From contig NZ_JAACKC010000009.1 of the NCBI RefSeq assembly GCF_009939195.1, forward strand, positions 51,720 through 115,719: DNA of 64,000 nt, written 5' to 3'. This DNA comes from Acinetobacter kanungonis (lineage in GTDB: Bacteria > Pseudomonadota > Gammaproteobacteria > Pseudomonadales > Moraxellaceae). A program made the position numbers and the translations under genes. Shown in pieces: positions 18,372 through 28,098 of the stretch; position 1 is the first letter of the stretch; each line of letters opens with the position of its first letter. The notes below the pieces were generated by a model. That model was not told where the DNA came from. It ran no database searches and saw only the letters and a list, made by a program, of their open reading frames with translations.

Positions 18372-20546
18372 ATGCAATTATTTACTACATATGGACATTT
18401 AGCTATTTCCACTGAACTTTATGACTTTATTGAAAATGAAGCATTGGTCGGGACAGGAATAAACAGTGATACTTATTGGAAAAATTTTGAAAAGGTGGTG
18501 TTAGATTTAACGCCAAAAAATAAGGCATTATTGCAAAAGCGTGAAGATTTACAGCAACAAATTGATCAATGGCATCGTAACCATCCTTTCGAATTAAATG
18601 CCTATAAAACGTTCTTAACAGAAATTGGCTATTTGCTACCTGAAGTCGAAGATTTTAAAGTCAGTACTGAAAATGTTGATGAAGAAATTGCACTGCTCGC
18701 AGGTCCACAATTGGTAGTACCAGTTCGCAATGCGCGTTATAGCTTAAATGCTGCCAATGCACGTTGGGGTTCATTGTATGATGCTTTATATGGCACGGAC
18801 GTGATTCCTGAAACTGAAGGGGCAGAGAAAACCAAAGGCTATAATCCTGTGCGTGGTGCAAAAGTGATTGCCTTTGCTAAAGACTTTTTAGATCAAACTT
18901 TCCCTTTACTACAGGGCTCTTATCATGATGTGACCCAATGGCATATTGAAGATGGGATACTGGTGATTCAGCTTCAGAATGGCGCAGTCACCACCTTAAA
19001 AGAGGCTAGCCAATGTGTTGGCTTTAATGGAGTAGTCACTCAGCCAAGTGAAGTGATATTAAAAAATAATGGCTTACATGTGATTGTTCAATTTGATCCT
19101 ACGCATGTGATTGGTCAGCAAGATGCTGCTGGTATTAAAGACATTATGATAGAAGCAGCAGTGACCACGATTCAGGATTTAGAGGATTCTGTCTCTGCTG
19201 TTGATGCACAAGATAAAGTCGAAGCCTATCGTAATTGGCTGGGTCTCATGCGTGGCACCTTAGTCGAAGAAATTGAAAAGAATGGAAAGACGGTTACCCG
19301 TAAACTGAATCAGGATCTGCACTTTAACAATCTTCAAGGTGAAAAACAGCGTTTACATGGTCGTTCACTGATGCTATTGCGTAATGTCGGACACCTAATG
19401 ACGAATCCTGTTATTTTGGTTGATGGTGAGGAAATTTATGAAGGCATTATGGATGCCTTAATCACACCATTATTGTCTTGGAATGACTTACATGGTGAAA
19501 ATCCTTTGCCAAACTCACGGACAGGTTCTATGTATATCGTAAAACCGAAAATGCATGGTCCTGAAGAAGTGGCATTCACCGTTGAGTTATTTGAACGCGT
19601 AGAACAAGCTTTAGGTTTGCCGCGCAAAACTTTAAAAATTGGGATTATGGATGAAGAGCGTCGTACATCCTTAAACCTAAAAAACTGTATTGCGGAAGCC
19701 AAAGATCGTGTGATTTTTATTAATACTGGCTTTATGGATCGCACGGGAGATGAAATTCATACCCTTATGGAAGCTGGACCATTTGTACCAAAAGCTGAAA
19801 TTAAGAACCAAACATGGTTTGATGCCTATGAAAATCGCAATGTCATGATTGGTTTGCAAGCAGGTTTACAAGGCAAAGCACAAATTGGTAAAGGCATGTG
19901 GGCAAAAACAGATTTGTTGGGCGCGATGTATCAAAGCAAAGCTGAACATCCTGAAGCTGGAGCAAGCTGTGCATGGGTGCCTTCACCAATAGGCGCGGTG
20001 ATTCACGCACTTCACTACCATCAAATGAATGTAGCCAATCGTCAACAAGCGTTATTGAACACTGAAGCCTTGAGTTTAGATGATCTATTAACCCCAGCTT
20101 TGGCTCAGCATACGAATTGGACAAAGGAAGAAATCACCAAAGAACTGGAAAACAACTGTCAGGGTATTTTGGGTTATGTGGTGCGCTGGGTTGATTTAGG
20201 TATTGGCTGTTCTAAAGTGTTGGATATTCATAATGTTGGGTTAATGGAAGATCGTGCGACTTTACGCATTTCTTCTCAACATGTAGCGAACTGGTTACGT
20301 CATGGTGTTGTCACACATGATGAAGTCGAGCAAGTATTACGACGTATGGCGAAAATTGTGGATGAGCAAAATGCGGATGATCCACTCTATCGTCCAATGT
20401 CGGCTAATTTTGCAACCAGTATTGCGTTTAAAGCTGCATCAGACCTGATCTTTAAAGGAACAGAACAACCCGCAGGTTATACTGAACCATTGTTACATCG
20501 TGCGCGTTTGCAAGTGAAGAAGTCTTCATTTGAAAGCGCTGAGTAA
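18372..20546 (+). CDS. glcB: malate synthase G
   Basis: A 724-residue cytosolic enzyme, matching the usual 720-730 of isoform G. It condenses glyoxylate with acetyl-CoA to malate. The TIM-barrel catalytic core carries [18 protein letters not shown], the [20 protein letters not shown] segment and a conserved [19 protein letters not shown] region. The C-terminal helical plug has [20 protein letters not shown]. An AGGA ribosome site precedes the start. It lies downstream of the riboswitch-controlled FAD oxidoreductase on the same strand, so the pair would move glycine carbon into the TCA cycle. It ends at a hairpin terminator at 20662-20698. Confidence 0.96.
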   Translation: MQLFTTYGHLAISTELYDFIENEALVGTGINSDTYWKNFEKVVLDLTPKNKALLQKREDLQQQIDQWHRNHPFELNAYKTFLTEIGYLLPEVEDFKVSTENVDEEIALLAGPQLVVPVRNARYSLNAANARWGSLYDALYGTDVIPETEGAEKTKGYNPVRGAKVIAFAKDFLDQTFPLLQGSYHDVTQWHIEDGILVIQLQNGAVTTLKEASQCVGFNGVVTQPSEVILKNNGLHVIVQFDPTHVIGQQDAAGIKDIMIEAAVTTIQDLEDSVSAVDAQDKVEAYRNWLGLMRGTLVEEIEKNGKTVTRKLNQDLHFNNLQGEKQRLHGRSLMLLRNVGHLMTNPVILVDGEEIYEGIMDALITPLLSWNDLHGENPLPNSRTGSMYIVKPKMHGPEEVAFTVELFERVEQALGLPRKTLKIGIMDEERRTSLNLKNCIAEAKDRVIFINTGFMDRTGDEIHTLMEAGPFVPKAEIKNQTWFDAYENRNVMIGLQAGLQGKAQIGKGMWAKTDLLGAMYQSKAEHPEAGASCAWVPSPIGAVIHALHYHQMNVANRQQALLNTEALSLDDLLTPALAQHTNWTKEEITKELENNCQGILGYVVRWVDLGIGCSKVLDIHNVGLMEDRATLRISSQHVANWLRHGVVTHDEVEQVLRRMAKIVDEQNADDPLYRPMSANFATSIAFKAASDLIFKGTEQPAGYTEPLLHRARLQVKKSSFESAE

Positions 20547-20661
20547 TGATTGGATTGGGTTTTATATCAGGTGGGCTGAAGAGTCTATTTTGAACTTCAA
20601 TCAGAGACTTTTATAAAAGCATGCTGATAAAGTTAATAAACTCATATCTTGTTCATCGATA

Positions 20662-20698
20662 AAGCTCCCCACCTATAAATAGGTGAGGAGCTTGTTTT
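20662..20698 (+). terminator. rho-independent terminator after glcB
   Basis: AAGCTCC plus CACCTAT pairs with ATAGGTG plus GGAGCTT, followed by GTTTTAT. One mispaired position divides the two stem blocks. Confidence 0.8.
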
Positions 20699-20982
20699 AT
20701 GATCATAATTATTCTATTTGTTTGTTCACCCTATTTTTCAAAAGTTAGGTGATTCAAGGTTATGGATTAAGTCAAATTAGCAATGTTGGTGAGCGTGAAT
20801 TAACTTTGCATGCTGTAGAAAAAAACTTAGCATAGGAAGCTTGAAGAAACAGCTGCGTCTAGATATTTCTCAAAAAGCTTAGATTATGTCGCAGAAAAGC
20901 ATTGTTCAATGCTTAAAAATTGTGAATACTCATGCCCGCAAATTTTGACTGTACGATTATCTTTTGGGGTTAGGCATCTACT
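20699..20982. other. intergenic region ahead of the second TonB receptor
   Basis: Together with the preceding terminator this makes 436 bp without an intact gene. A 30-codon open stretch around 20747-20836 reads like protein sequence (VIQGYGLSQISNVGEREL) but I cannot assign it. No Fur box is apparent, unlike the first receptor. Confidence 0.4.
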
Positions 20983-23202
20983 GTGAATACGTATCCATTT
21001 TCATTTTCTCGATTACAAAAAGCATTGCTGGCTGTAGGTTCATTTTCATGTTTGGGACTCAGTTCAGCAGTTACACATGCAGCAGATGAAAATGATACAC
21101 AGCAACTGGCAACTATTACCGTGACTGCGGAAAGTGCACAGACGGCATATTTTCAACCGAAGGTGAATTTATCAGGTTTTACCCAGCAAACCATTGCAGA
21201 AATTCCAGCATCGATTAGCAGTGTGACCGCAGAGCGTATCGCAGATCAGCACGCTAAAACCTTAGCGGATGTGGTGAAGAATGATGCTGCGGTTGGCGAT
21301 GGTTATGCACCGATTGGTTATTATCAGAACTTCGTGATGCGTGGTTTTTCCTTAAATGCAGGCTCAAGTTATCTCATGAATGGTAACTTGTTGCGCGGTG
21401 AGCAAAACGTTGCCCTTGAAAACAAAGCGCAGGTTGAAATTTTAAAGGGCATCAGTGCGATGCAAAGTGGCATGTCGACGCCAGCAGGGGTCGTCAACTA
21501 CGTTACCAAACGTCCTCAAGATATTCGCTCTATTACCGTAGAAGGGGATAGTCATGGCGGCAATCGTGTTGCCACTGATCTAGGTGGTTTATTCGGAGAA
21601 AAACAACAGTTCGGTTATCGACTCAATGTCGCAAAAGAAGAAATCCATCCTTATGTAGACCATGCTGATGGTCAGCGACTGTTTGGCTCTTTAGCGTTGG
21701 ACTGGAAAGTTTCAGAGCGTTCAAAACTTGAATTTGATATTGAATCACAACGTCAGCGTCAACGCTCTGTACCAGGTTATCAGTTACTTGATGGTACGAC
21801 AGTGCCGACGGGTGTGGACTCGGACCGTTTGCTGGGTTATCAAAGCTGGGGCAAACCAGTCACCAATGAAAGCTTCAATACAGGCTTAAAATACAGCTAC
21901 CAGTTGAATGATAACTGGGCAGCAAATTTAGCAGCATCACATAGCCGTGTGGTGGTGGATGACTACTCAGCATTTCCGTGGGGATGCTACAGTGATATTT
22001 GCCAATTTACAGGTTTAGGCAATACCTTTGACCAAAATGGCAATTACGATATTTATGATTTCCAGAGTCCTAATGACACCTATTTGACCAATCAAGTGAA
22101 AACAGGTCTAAACGGGCAGTTTAATACGGGAACTTGGCTACATCATCTGAGTTTAGAACTGTCTCAAACCTATAAACGCCGTGCCCAATATGATGCGATT
22201 TTTGATCGTGTAAGTGAAGATTTTGAAGCCACTGGAAATATTAATAGTGACCCTATTGAATATATTCCGAGTAAAAAAATCTTAGGCAATCATTACAAAT
22301 CATTAAATAGTGAACAAACTGCTTTAAACCTGTTGGATCAAATTGACTTTAATACGCAATGGTCAGTGCTGTTAGGCGGTAAGTTGCTACATTTAGATGA
22401 GCAAGCCTATGCAGCGGATGGCAGTCAAATTCGTGACACCAACTTTAACCGTTTCTTGCCGCAAATGGCAGTGATGTATCAACCGTGGGAACGTACCCAT
22501 GTTTATGCATCTTATGCCAAAGGCTTAAGTGATGGTGGGCAGGCACCGTGGACAGCGTTTGGTAATGAGGCTAAAGGTATCGTAGGTAATGCAGGTGAGA
22601 CTCTAGCCCCAGTGCATTCAACCCAATATGAATTGGGAATCAAACAACAATGGCAGGCGTTGTTGTTTACCGCAGTCGTGTTTGATTTGAAACAAGATAA
22701 TCAATATGTTAATTCAGATAATTATTATCAAACCGAAGGTGAACAACATAATTTAGGTTTGGAATTAGGTTTGCAAGGTCGTTTGGCGCAAAATTTAGAT
22801 ATGACGTCAACTTTGGCTTTGACTCGTTCACGTTTAACTGGAATTGATGTTGCAGAATATCAAGGGCATCAAACTCAGAATGTACCGACTGTCCGTTTCG
22901 CAAGCCATCTATCCTATAGCTTGCCACAAGTCGAAGGTTTACGCCTATTGGCGGGTATGCAGTACAGCAGCAGCAAATATGCCAACAAGGCGGGAACGGT
23001 CAAAGTTCCAAGTTATACCGTATTCGATGTGGGTTCGGCTTATAACTTCCGTGCCTATGGTTATGACAATACCTTGCGTCTAAATGTGGATAATTTGTTC
23101 AATAAAAAATACTGGCGTGATGCAGGTAGCTTCGCTGGAGATGATTATTTATTCCTCGGTGCACCGCGTTCAGCACAATTTTCATGGACTGTGAATTTCT
23201 AG
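20983..23202 (+). CDS. TonB-dependent siderophore receptor
   Basis: A 739-residue outer-membrane receptor beginning at a GTG. A signal peptide runs to about residue 33 (VTHA/ADEN), followed by a short periplasmic stretch. The plug domain contains IAEIPASISSVTAERIADQ and VEILKGISAMQSGMSTPAG, and the VVNYVTKRP segment closes the plug. The barrel ends in the aromatic C-terminus QFSWTVNF. A pair of cysteines in WGCYSDICQF near residue 330 may form an external-loop disulfide. Siderophore receptors of this type import ferric chelates with TonB-ExbBD energy. No Fur box is obvious upstream, so its regulation may differ from that of the receptor at 11619. Confidence 0.88.
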   Translation: MNTYPFSFSRLQKALLAVGSFSCLGLSSAVTHAADENDTQQLATITVTAESAQTAYFQPKVNLSGFTQQTIAEIPASISSVTAERIADQHAKTLADVVKNDAAVGDGYAPIGYYQNFVMRGFSLNAGSSYLMNGNLLRGEQNVALENKAQVEILKGISAMQSGMSTPAGVVNYVTKRPQDIRSITVEGDSHGGNRVATDLGGLFGEKQQFGYRLNVAKEEIHPYVDHADGQRLFGSLALDWKVSERSKLEFDIESQRQRQRSVPGYQLLDGTTVPTGVDSDRLLGYQSWGKPVTNESFNTGLKYSYQLNDNWAANLAASHSRVVVDDYSAFPWGCYSDICQFTGLGNTFDQNGNYDIYDFQSPNDTYLTNQVKTGLNGQFNTGTWLHHLSLELSQTYKRRAQYDAIFDRVSEDFEATGNINSDPIEYIPSKKILGNHYKSLNSEQTALNLLDQIDFNTQWSVLLGGKLLHLDEQAYAADGSQIRDTNFNRFLPQMAVMYQPWERTHVYASYAKGLSDGGQAPWTAFGNEAKGIVGNAGETLAPVHSTQYELGIKQQWQALLFTAVVFDLKQDNQYVNSDNYYQTEGEQHNLGLELGLQGRLAQNLDMTSTLALTRSRLTGIDVAEYQGHQTQNVPTVRFASHLSYSLPQVEGLRLLAGMQYSSSKYANKAGTVKVPSYTVFDVGSAYNFRAYGYDNTLRLNVDNLFNKKYWRDAGSFAGDDYLFLGAPRSAQFSWTVNF

Positions 23203-23224
23203 ATCTAGATTTTTAGGTTTACTC

Positions 23225-23260
23225 AGACTGCTTGAGTGTTCAGCTTAAGCGGTCTTTTTA
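23225..23260 (+). terminator. rho-independent terminator after the second receptor
   Basis: AGACTGCTT pairs with AAGCGGTCT (one G-U wobble) and is followed by TTTTTATTT. Confidence 0.8.
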
Positions 23261-23458
23261 TTTAGGGGAAGGGAAGGTGTTATTTGCTCAAATAGCATAT
23301 TGCTGTGTGATTTTTTAGAATAGATCAATGCAGTTGTGCTATTGGCGAGTTTATAAAAACTGAATCAGCAAACATATCGTTTGGTAGCATCTGTTATATT
23401 TTTTCTTCCGAAACTGTACCTACACTTCCTCAATCTGATGCTTAAAATAATGTTAAAT

Positions 23459-23593
23459 ATGAGTTATGAGCAAGCATCAATGGATTTTTTATTTAAAAAA
23501 AATAAAGCATGGTTTGTATTTTTTATCATCACCATATATTCATTTCTGGGTTTTTTTATTGGCTATGTGATTTGGGAATACGTTTTACAGTAA
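23459..23593 (+). CDS. possible small single-pass membrane protein
   Basis: A 44-residue frame with a lysine-rich N-terminal part (FLFKKNKAW) and one strongly hydrophobic segment (VFFIITIYSFLGFFIGYVIW), as in small inner-membrane proteins. No Shine-Dalgarno sequence is visible and earlier in-frame starts exist back to 23381. It lies alone between a terminator and a convergent regulator gene in a 537-bp space. It is reported because of its coherent membrane topology, with low certainty that it is expressed. Confidence 0.3.
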   Translation: MSYEQASMDFLFKKNKAWFVFFIITIYSFLGFFIGYVIWEYVLQ

Positions 23594-23739
23594 ACCCGAA
23601 GGCTTAAGAATCCATAGGATGCAGCCCAATAAAGTTCGTTGCAATTGGAAGTTGCTTTTGGAAATTACTTTGCCGTAAAAGAGTCCGCCTAGCTGAACTT
23701 TAGTGATTCCCTAAATTGTGATTGATTCAAGGACGCAGT

Positions 23740-25143
23740 TCAGGACTGCATCTCTGAAATCTGTTCAATTAAGAGCTCGAGTGCTTGAATGATGGTTTCA
23801 TTCATTTCAAAGGAACAGTTGATACGAATGTGATTCTGCTTTTTATTTTTGCGATAAAACAGAATACTTGGGGCTATACCAACATCGTTCTGAATCATTT
23901 TTTCATAAATGCGGCTGCTGTCTACTTCTTCAGGCAGTGTCACCCATAGAAAATAACCTGAAGGATAATAATGCACGGTGCAATTTTCAGGTAAGTGCTT
24001 GCTGAGATATTGATAATATTGATTTTTGAGGCGTTTTAAGGTTGTGCGTAGCCCTTTTAAATGTTTTTCATAATGACGATGCGAGAGATAATCCACCAGT
24101 GCATTTTGAATGAAGGAGTTGACTGAAATGGTGCTCATCAATTGCAAATGCTGGACATGTTCCGAAAACCTCCCTGCATAGACCCAACCAATACGAAAGC
24201 CCGCACCCAAGGTTTTGGAAAAGGAAGAGCAGTGCAACACCAAATTCTGCTGGTCATAATATTTCATCGACAGTGGTTTTTTCTGATCATAATAAAGCTC
24301 TTCATAGACATCATCTTCAATCAGATAAATTTCATGTTGATGCAGCAGTTTCGCAAGTTCAAATTTGATTTCATCACTGACCGTAAATCCAATCGGGTTC
24401 TGGCTGTTCAGCATCAGCAAACAAACTTTGATGGGATAAGTGCTAATGGCTTTTTGAAAGGCGTCCAGATCTAAGCCATGTTCAGGATGTTCTGGAATGG
24501 TAATAACCTTTAAGCCCAGATTTTCCGCGGCTTGCCATGCACCGTAAAACACGGTTTCTTGTAGCAGAATATAATCCCCTGCTTGGGTCATGGCTCTTAA
24601 GGATAGATTTAACGCATCCAGTCCACCTGAGGTAATCACAATATCCGAAGGATCGGTGGGAATGCCTTGCATGCAGTAACGCTGCGCAATCAGTTTGCGT
24701 AGCTCGTAGTTACCCGGCGGTAGGCTTGGCATTTGCTCATAACCGATGCGGTATTTTGCCTGTTGTGCCAAGGTCTGCATCAGTTTGGGAGAATAGAGCA
24801 GTTGGCTATTCGGGAAGGCACTGCCCAAAGGCACGATTTTCTCCAATTGAATCGATTTTAAATAACGAAACACCAGTGAGTTAATTTCAATTTTGTCATT
24901 CACAATGACTTTTTTAGCTAGAGCCGCTTGCACTGGATTTTCAGCAATAAAGTAACCTAGTTTTTCTTTGGAATAGATCAGCCCTTGTGCTTCCAGTTCT
25001 TGATAGGCATTCATCACGGTAATTAAGCTAAAGCCTGAAATTTCGACTTGTTGCCTTAAAGAGGGCAGTTTCTCATGAGCCTGCCACGTTCCTGTTTCAA
25101 TCAGATGTTTGAGGCTTAAGGCAAGTTGTTCTGATTTATACAT
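23740..25143 (-). CDS. MocR-type regulator (GntR winged helix fused to class I aminotransferase fold)
   Basis: A 467-residue transcription factor. Residues about 1-68 form a GntR winged helix (HEKLPSLRQQVEISGFSLIT), a linker follows, and residues about 100-460 have a fold-type I PLP aminotransferase domain. The PLP-binding lysine is K310 in SSFSKTLGAGFRIGW; NPIGFT and EDDVYEEL segments also match the cofactor site. MocR proteins usually sense an amino acid or B6 vitamer rather than transaminate. It lies 72 bp downstream of the cydA-cydB-DUF2474 genes on the same strand and may be partly cotranscribed with them. Its target is unknown. Confidence 0.88.
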   Translation of the reverse strand: MYKSEQLALSLKHLIETGTWQAHEKLPSLRQQVEISGFSLITVMNAYQELEAQGLIYSKEKLGYFIAENPVQAALAKKVIVNDKIEINSLVFRYLKSIQLEKIVPLGSAFPNSQLLYSPKLMQTLAQQAKYRIGYEQMPSLPPGNYELRKLIAQRYCMQGIPTDPSDIVITSGGLDALNLSLRAMTQAGDYILLQETVFYGAWQAAENLGLKVITIPEHPEHGLDLDAFQKAISTYPIKVCLLMLNSQNPIGFTVSDEIKFELAKLLHQHEIYLIEDDVYEELYYDQKKPLSMKYYDQQNLVLHCSSFSKTLGAGFRIGWVYAGRFSEHVQHLQLMSTISVNSFIQNALVDYLSHRHYEKHLKGLRTTLKRLKNQYYQYLSKHLPENCTVHYYPSGYFLWVTLPEEVDSSRIYEKMIQNDVGIAPSILFYRKNKKQNHIRINCSFEMNETIIQALELLIEQISEMQS

Positions 25144-25215
25144 AAAGTGTCATGCTCATATGAGAAAGGGATAGCCGTGATTGCACCGCTATCCAAAGTT
25201 TTATTCAGTACGTTT

Positions 25216-25338
25216 TTAATAGGCTAGGCTCAGCAGCAGTTTAAAAAAGCCAGCAATGAGGCCTAGGGACAAGAATCCAAAACACCATAATAATATGAAC
25301 CATGCTGTGGGGCTCAAACGATTTTGCATTTTTTTCAT
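25216..25338 (-). CDS. DUF2474 small membrane subunit (CydX-like) of the bd-type oxidase
   Basis: A 40-residue protein, too short for most gene calls: MKKMQNRLSPTAWF, then a single hydrophobic helix ILLWCFGFLSLGLIAGFFKL, then LLLSLAY. Length, the basic N-terminus and one helix with a Trp-Cys start fit the DUF2474 family, which is encoded after cydB/cioB in many proteobacteria. It is a likely stabilising small subunit analogous to CydX. It starts 14 bp after the cydB stop with AAGGTGAAG as ribosome site, so it is cotranscribed. The family assignment is from recognition of the pattern, not from a search. Confidence 0.75.
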   Translation of the reverse strand: MKKMQNRLSPTAWFILLWCFGFLSLGLIAGFFKLLLSLAY

Positions 25339-25352
25339 CAGCTTCACCTTGC

Positions 25353-26357
25353 TTAATGATAGCCTTCATCACCAATACGCACTTTGTCGCGGAATACCCA
25401 GTAGGACATAAAGGTGTAAATCAGGATAATTGGAATCAGAATCACGGCACCGACCAATGCAAACTTCATGCTGGATTCAGGTGCTGCTGCTTGCCAGATG
25501 GAAACCGAAGGCGGAATGATGTTGGGCCATAAACTAATTACAAATCCTGTAAAGGCCAGAAATACCAAACCCAGCGTTAAGACAAAGGGTTGCTTATCTT
25601 TGTGCTGTGTACATGCTTTCAAAATAAATCCAGAGCAGATCAGCACCAAAACAGGCACAGGGCTGAAATAGAGCAGATTTGGCAAGCTAAACCAGCGTTG
25701 TGCAATTTCAGGATGGCTGATGGGGGTATAAATACTGACTGCACCAAATACGATGAGTAGCGTGATGATCAGCTTCGGCATTAGTCTGTACATCTTCGCT
25801 TGTAAATCAGACTCGGTTTTCATGATGAGCCATGCACAGCCTAAGGCGCTGTACATGATGACCACTCCCAAGCCTACGAACAAAGAGAATGGAGTTAGCC
25901 AATCGAGTGGGCCACCACTGTAAATGCCATTTTGGGTTTTAATCCCTTGAATATAGGCGCCCAGAATAACCCCTTGGAAAAAGCTGGAGAAGAATGAACC
26001 CCAAATAAAGGCTTGATCCCATAAGGGTTTACTACGATGAGCTTTAAAGCGAAATTCAAAAGCCACGCCTCGGAAAATTAAGGCAATTACCATAAATATG
26101 ATCGGTAAATACAAGGCGGATAACACGGTGGAATAGACCAGTGGAAAGGCAGCAAATAGACCTGCGCCACCTAACACCATCCACGTTTCATTGCCATCCC
26201 AGACAGGAGCAACGGTATTCATCATCACATCCCGTTCTGGCTGCCCTGAAATAAACGGAAACAAGATACCAACCCCAAGATCAAAGCCATCCATGACCAC
26301 GTAAATTAAGACGCCCAAGCCAATAATTCCGACCCAGATTAATGCAAGATCAATCAT
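25353..26357 (-). CDS. cydB: cytochrome bd-type ubiquinol oxidase subunit II
   Basis: A 334-residue inner-membrane protein counted from the ATG at 26357; longer frames would run into the cydA end. The hallmark segments are YVVMDGFDLGVGILFPF near residue 20 and VAPVWDGNETWMVLGGAGLF near residue 48. Subunit II packs against subunit I in the quinol oxidase, which reduces oxygen to water with high affinity and no proton pumping. It overlaps cydA by 8 bp, indicating translational coupling, and is followed by the DUF2474 gene. The combination with a short Q-loop CydA and DUF2474 points to the cyanide-insensitive (CioAB) branch. Confidence 0.93.
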   Translation of the reverse strand: MIDLALIWVGIIGLGVLIYVVMDGFDLGVGILFPFISGQPERDVMMNTVAPVWDGNETWMVLGGAGLFAAFPLVYSTVLSALYLPIIFMVIALIFRGVAFEFRFKAHRSKPLWDQAFIWGSFFSSFFQGVILGAYIQGIKTQNGIYSGGPLDWLTPFSLFVGLGVVIMYSALGCAWLIMKTESDLQAKMYRLMPKLIITLLIVFGAVSIYTPISHPEIAQRWFSLPNLLYFSPVPVLVLICSGFILKACTQHKDKQPFVLTLGLVFLAFTGFVISLWPNIIPPSVSIWQAAAPESSMKFALVGAVILIPIILIYTFMSYWVFRDKVRIGDEGYH

Positions 26358-27807
26358 GATGTTTCTCCTGATTCGAAGGTGTTTGGCTTGTTGAATGATC
26401 GACGGATTCTTCGACAGCACTTAAGGGACGCATGGGAGTTTTAAAGTGTCCTGGACCTGCAAGCTGTGAATCGACACTATCGATATGCTCGGGACCTGAC
26501 TTGATTAATTTCAACATGTAGTAGATGCCTGTACCGAAAACCACGGTATAGACCAGTACAAAAATAATCAGACTGAGACCGACTTGATCTGCGGTGACGG
26601 TATGCGAAAGACCATGTTGGGTACGAATTACGCCATAGACCACCCAAGGCTGTCTGCCGACCTCCGTAGTGACCCAACCTGCAAGCAAGGCTATGTAACC
26701 TGTAGCACCCATAAATGTTGCAAAGCGATGGAACCAGCGACTTTCATATAAACGGTTTTGCTTACGCAACCATAATGCAGTCAGAGACATCAACACCATC
26801 AGCATGCCGAGTCCCACCATGATGCGGAAACTCCAAAACACTACGGGTACAGGGGGACGATCTTCAGGAGCGAAGTCTTTTAAGCCTGTGACTTTGCCAT
26901 CCATGGAGTGAGTTAAAATGAGGCTGCCTAAATTCGGAATGCCCACCTCTAGGTGATTGCGTTCATTTTCCATATCAGGCAAAGCAAATAGCAGTAACGG
27001 CATGCCATGGTCATGATTGGTGTCCCAATGACCTTCAATCGCAGCCAATTTAGTGGGCTGATGTTCCAAGGTATTCAGACCATGCTGATCGCCAATGACC
27101 ACTTGCAGGCAAGATGTCACGAGCACCATCCACAGTCCCATCGAGAAGGATTTTTTGACCAGCTCATCGCGACGGCCTTTGAATAAGTGCCATGCAGCAG
27201 TTCCGACCACCAATAAGGAAGAAACGAGAAACGCTGCGGTTGCCATATGCGCAAAGCGATAAGGGAACGATGGGTTAAATACAATTGCCCACCAGTCAGA
27301 CGGAACAATAATGCCATTTTCAATGGAAAAACCTTGCGGGGTTTGCATCCAACTATTGGATGACAAAATCCAGAACATGGAAATACAGGTTCCAATGGCA
27401 ACCATCAAGGTCGCAAAAAAGTGGGCCTTCGGACCGACACGTCCCCAGCCAAAGAGCATGATGCCAAGAAAACCTGCTTCGAGGAAAAAGGCACTCAACA
27501 CTTCATAAGTTAGCAATGGACCCGTGACCGAACCGGCAATACGAGAAAATTCACTCCAGTTGGTACCGAACTGATAGGCCATGACAATGCCTGAGACCAC
27601 ACCCATGGCAAAGGCGACTGCAAAAATTTTGATCCAGTATTTAAACAGATCTTTATAAATCGGGTTTTGCGTACGCAGCCATTTCCATTCCAGTAGTGCC
27701 AGAAAGCAGGCCAAGCCAATTGAAGTCGCGGGGAAGATAATGTGAAAAGAAACGGTAAAGGCAAATTGAATTCGCGCAAGTTCGAGTGCGGTTAAACCGA
27801 GGCTCAT
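26350..27807 (-). CDS. cydA: cytochrome bd-type ubiquinol oxidase subunit I (CioA-like)
   Basis: A 485-residue membrane subunit carrying the three haems and the quinol site. The N-terminal segment LARIQFAFTVSFHIIFPA has the haem-ligand His, and the late GRQPWVVYGVIRT block is the conserved CydA signature. The Q-loop region between the sixth and seventh helices is short, as in CioA enzymes, and the overall length (485 versus about 522 in E. coli) agrees. The start is set at the ATG at 27807, with TGGGGGT before it; frames beginning at 27879 add non-conserved residues. It is the first gene of an operon with cydB and DUF2474. Confidence 0.92.
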   Translation of the reverse strand: MSLGLTALELARIQFAFTVSFHIIFPATSIGLACFLALLEWKWLRTQNPIYKDLFKYWIKIFAVAFAMGVVSGIVMAYQFGTNWSEFSRIAGSVTGPLLTYEVLSAFFLEAGFLGIMLFGWGRVGPKAHFFATLMVAIGTCISMFWILSSNSWMQTPQGFSIENGIIVPSDWWAIVFNPSFPYRFAHMATAAFLVSSLLVVGTAAWHLFKGRRDELVKKSFSMGLWMVLVTSCLQVVIGDQHGLNTLEHQPTKLAAIEGHWDTNHDHGMPLLLFALPDMENERNHLEVGIPNLGSLILTHSMDGKVTGLKDFAPEDRPPVPVVFWSFRIMVGLGMLMVLMSLTALWLRKQNRLYESRWFHRFATFMGATGYIALLAGWVTTEVGRQPWVVYGVIRTQHGLSHTVTADQVGLSLIIFVLVYTVVFGTGIYYMLKLIKSGPEHIDSVDSQLAGPGHFKTPMRPLSAVEESVDHSTSQTPSNQEKHHD

Positions 27808-27977
27808 AGGAACCCCCATTTCCAACATGGACGTCTGAGACTCGCTAGACCATGACCTGCATTTGCATGCTGATAACAACTGATAGATCGTTTCATCAAA
27901 ACTACCTACTTTGAATAATTATCCAGATTTTGCAGGACGTACCATTCAAGATGTAGGTACAAGAACATGACATAAAA

Positions 27978-28017
27978 AATATAACAGAGAAAGTCGATAA
28001 AAATACTCTGTTATATT
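27978..28017. promoter_or_regulatory. 12-bp perfect inverted repeat in a divergent promoter region
   Basis: AATATAACAGAG (27978-27989) and CTCTGTTATATT (28006-28017) are perfect inverted arms with a 16-nt spacer, placed between the leftward oxidase operon and the rightward unknown gene. With no T tract it looks more like an operator or paired sites than a terminator. Confidence 0.5.
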
Positions 28018-28098
28018 CAGACAGTACGATTCTGTAGCTACTGCTGATTTGAAAAACAATCAAAATAACAAACATGAATCAATCTGGATGGTGATGAA

